Source: Alcanivoracaceae bacterium
GTDB taxonomy: Bacteria > Pseudomonadota > Gammaproteobacteria > Pseudomonadales > Alcanivoracaceae
DNA: 64,000 nt
Direction of reading: 5' to 3'
Assembly (NCBI GenBank): GCA_029210325.1
Contig: JARGPU010000002.1
Span: forward strand, 186,001-250,000
Below, piece after piece: positions 63,310 to 64,000 of the stretch. The notes beneath the pieces are model-generated. The model saw nothing but the letters and a program-made list of their open reading frames with translations. It ran no database searches and was not told where the DNA came from. A program made the position numbers and the translations under genes. Position 1 is the stretch's first letter. Each line of letters starts with the position of its first letter.

Positions 63310-64000
63310 GTCGCGGAAGTATTCCAGTGCCTCCGGATTAGTCAGTGCACCCTGATTGGTCACCGGTCTGTTATGAATGACTTCTCTCACCGCCAGCTCG
63401 ACAATTTTGCCACTGACGGTTCGCGGAATGGCTTTCACCTGAAGGATTTTAGCCGGTACATGGCGTGGGCTGGCCCCGTCCCGTATGGCTCTGCGAATCT
63501 TTGCTTGTAACTGTTCGCTCATCTGGTGTTCCGGTTGCAGCACTACAAACAGCACCACCCGCACGTCACCCTGCCACTCTTGACCAACCACTATGCTTTC
63601 ACGAATTTCCGCCAGGGCTTCTACCTGTCGGTAAATTTCTGCCGTGCCGATGCGTACCCCGCCCGGGTTTAATACGGCATCGCTGCGTCCGTGAATAATC
63701 AGGCCGGTGTGGCCCTCATGCAGCCGGGTTTCTGCGTAGTCACCATGGGCCCAGACATTGTCGAAGCGGCTGAAGTAGGCTCGCTGATATTTGCTGCCGT
63801 CCGAATCATTCCAGAAGCCAATGGGCATGGAGGGGAAGGGGGTACGGCAGACTAGCTCGCCTTTTTCATTGTCTACTGATACACCAGCGTCATTATATAC
63901 GGCCACGTCCATGGCCAAGCCAAAACATTGCAGCTCGCCACGGAATACCGGTAACAGTGGATTGCCCAAGGCAAAGCAGGAGACGATATCCGTACCGCCG
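63289..64000 (-). CDS. Acetoacetyl-CoA synthetase, C-terminal part (cut by window edge)
   Basis: The last ~236 residues of an ANL-superfamily acyl-CoA ligase; the start lies beyond the window. The frame reads GGTDIVSCF at the edge, then [12 protein letters not shown], the [28 protein letters not shown] hinge region (only parts quoted are needed: [11 protein letters not shown]) and the C-terminal lysine motif [15 protein letters not shown]. These match acetoacetate-CoA ligase rather than acetyl-CoA synthetase. It activates acetoacetate for ketone-body or polyhydroxyalkanoate-linked metabolism. Confidence 0.9.
   Translation of the reverse strand, partial: GGTDIVSCFALGNPLLPVFRGELQCFGLAMDVAVYNDAGVSVDNEKGELVCRTPFPSMPIGFWNDSDGSKYQRAYFSRFDNVWAHGDYAETRLHEGHTGLIIHGRSDAVLNPGGVRIGTAEIYRQVEALAEIRESIVVGQEWQGDVRVVLFVVLQPEHQMSEQLQAKIRRAIRDGASPRHVPAKILQVKAIPRTVSGKIVELAVREVIHNRPVTNQGALTNPEALEYFRDRPELNQ

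Overview
The window is gammaproteobacterial chromosome, GC-rich and densely coding. Gene content and order (apbE-nqrM, lolC/E-lolD, comEC-exbBD-lpxK-kdsB-murB, trpS-scpAB-rluB, trpFBA-accD-folC-dedD-cvpA-purF-metZ, moxR-DUF58-tgpA) resemble the Pseudomonadales/Oceanospirillales. The end of a Na+-NQR locus and an AbgT transporter fit a marine or halotolerant organism, perhaps Alcanivorax-like; that genus-level guess is inference. Both edges cut genes: apbE on the left and an acetoacetyl-CoA synthetase on the right.

Layout. 1-9.3 kb: NQR maturation genes, a patatin-like phospholipase, a glycerophosphodiesterase, an ABC exporter of ATPase, FtsX-type permease and HlyD-type adaptor, then the agmatine-to-putrescine genes aguA-aguB. 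9.4-13.2 kb: a secreted Pro/Ala/Glu-rich repeat protein, a lipoprotein-release transporter (one LolC/E-like permease plus LolD) and a DUF2062 membrane protein. 13.2-21.6 kb: comEC followed by a tightly overlapping envelope operon exbB-exbD-msbA-lpxK-kdsB-(tyrosine phosphatase)-murB. 21.6-24.3 kb: an SH3/coiled-coil membrane protein, YciI and YciB on the minus strand, diverging from a PHP nuclease. 24.3-37.7 kb: a long plus-strand housekeeping run (yciO, trpS, scpA, scpB, rluB, trpF, trpB, trpA, accD, folC, SPOR protein, cvpA, purF, metZ). 37.7-49.2 kb: moxR-DUF58-tgpA, a histidine phosphatase, a YadGH-type ABC transporter, queF, an AbgT transporter, a membrane class III adenylate cyclase, a nitroreductase and a thioesterase. 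49.35 kb: tRNA-Ser(GGA), whose 3' end is part of a large perfect palindrome; then rdgC, a 0.4-kb cluster of palindromic repeats, an HpaB-family flavoenzyme with Fe-S-type cysteines, and class I fumarase.

54.1-58.5 kb is the most distinctive part: a six-gene run of ECF sigma factor, zinc-type anti-sigma factor, DoxX membrane protein, membrane-anchored peroxiredoxin/thioredoxin-like protein, ArsM-like methyltransferase and radical SAM enzyme with a SPASM-like tail. It reads as a stress-regulated metalloid or thiol chemistry module of unknown product. 58.5-64 kb: recQ, a coiled-coil lipoprotein, an orphan ParA ATPase and a divergent DUF4062 protein, then the partial acetoacetyl-CoA synthetase.

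Many genes overlap by 1-8 bp and use GTG or TTG starts, so several starts were chosen from Shine-Dalgarno spacing and overlap. No CRISPR array, integrase, transposase or rRNA was found.
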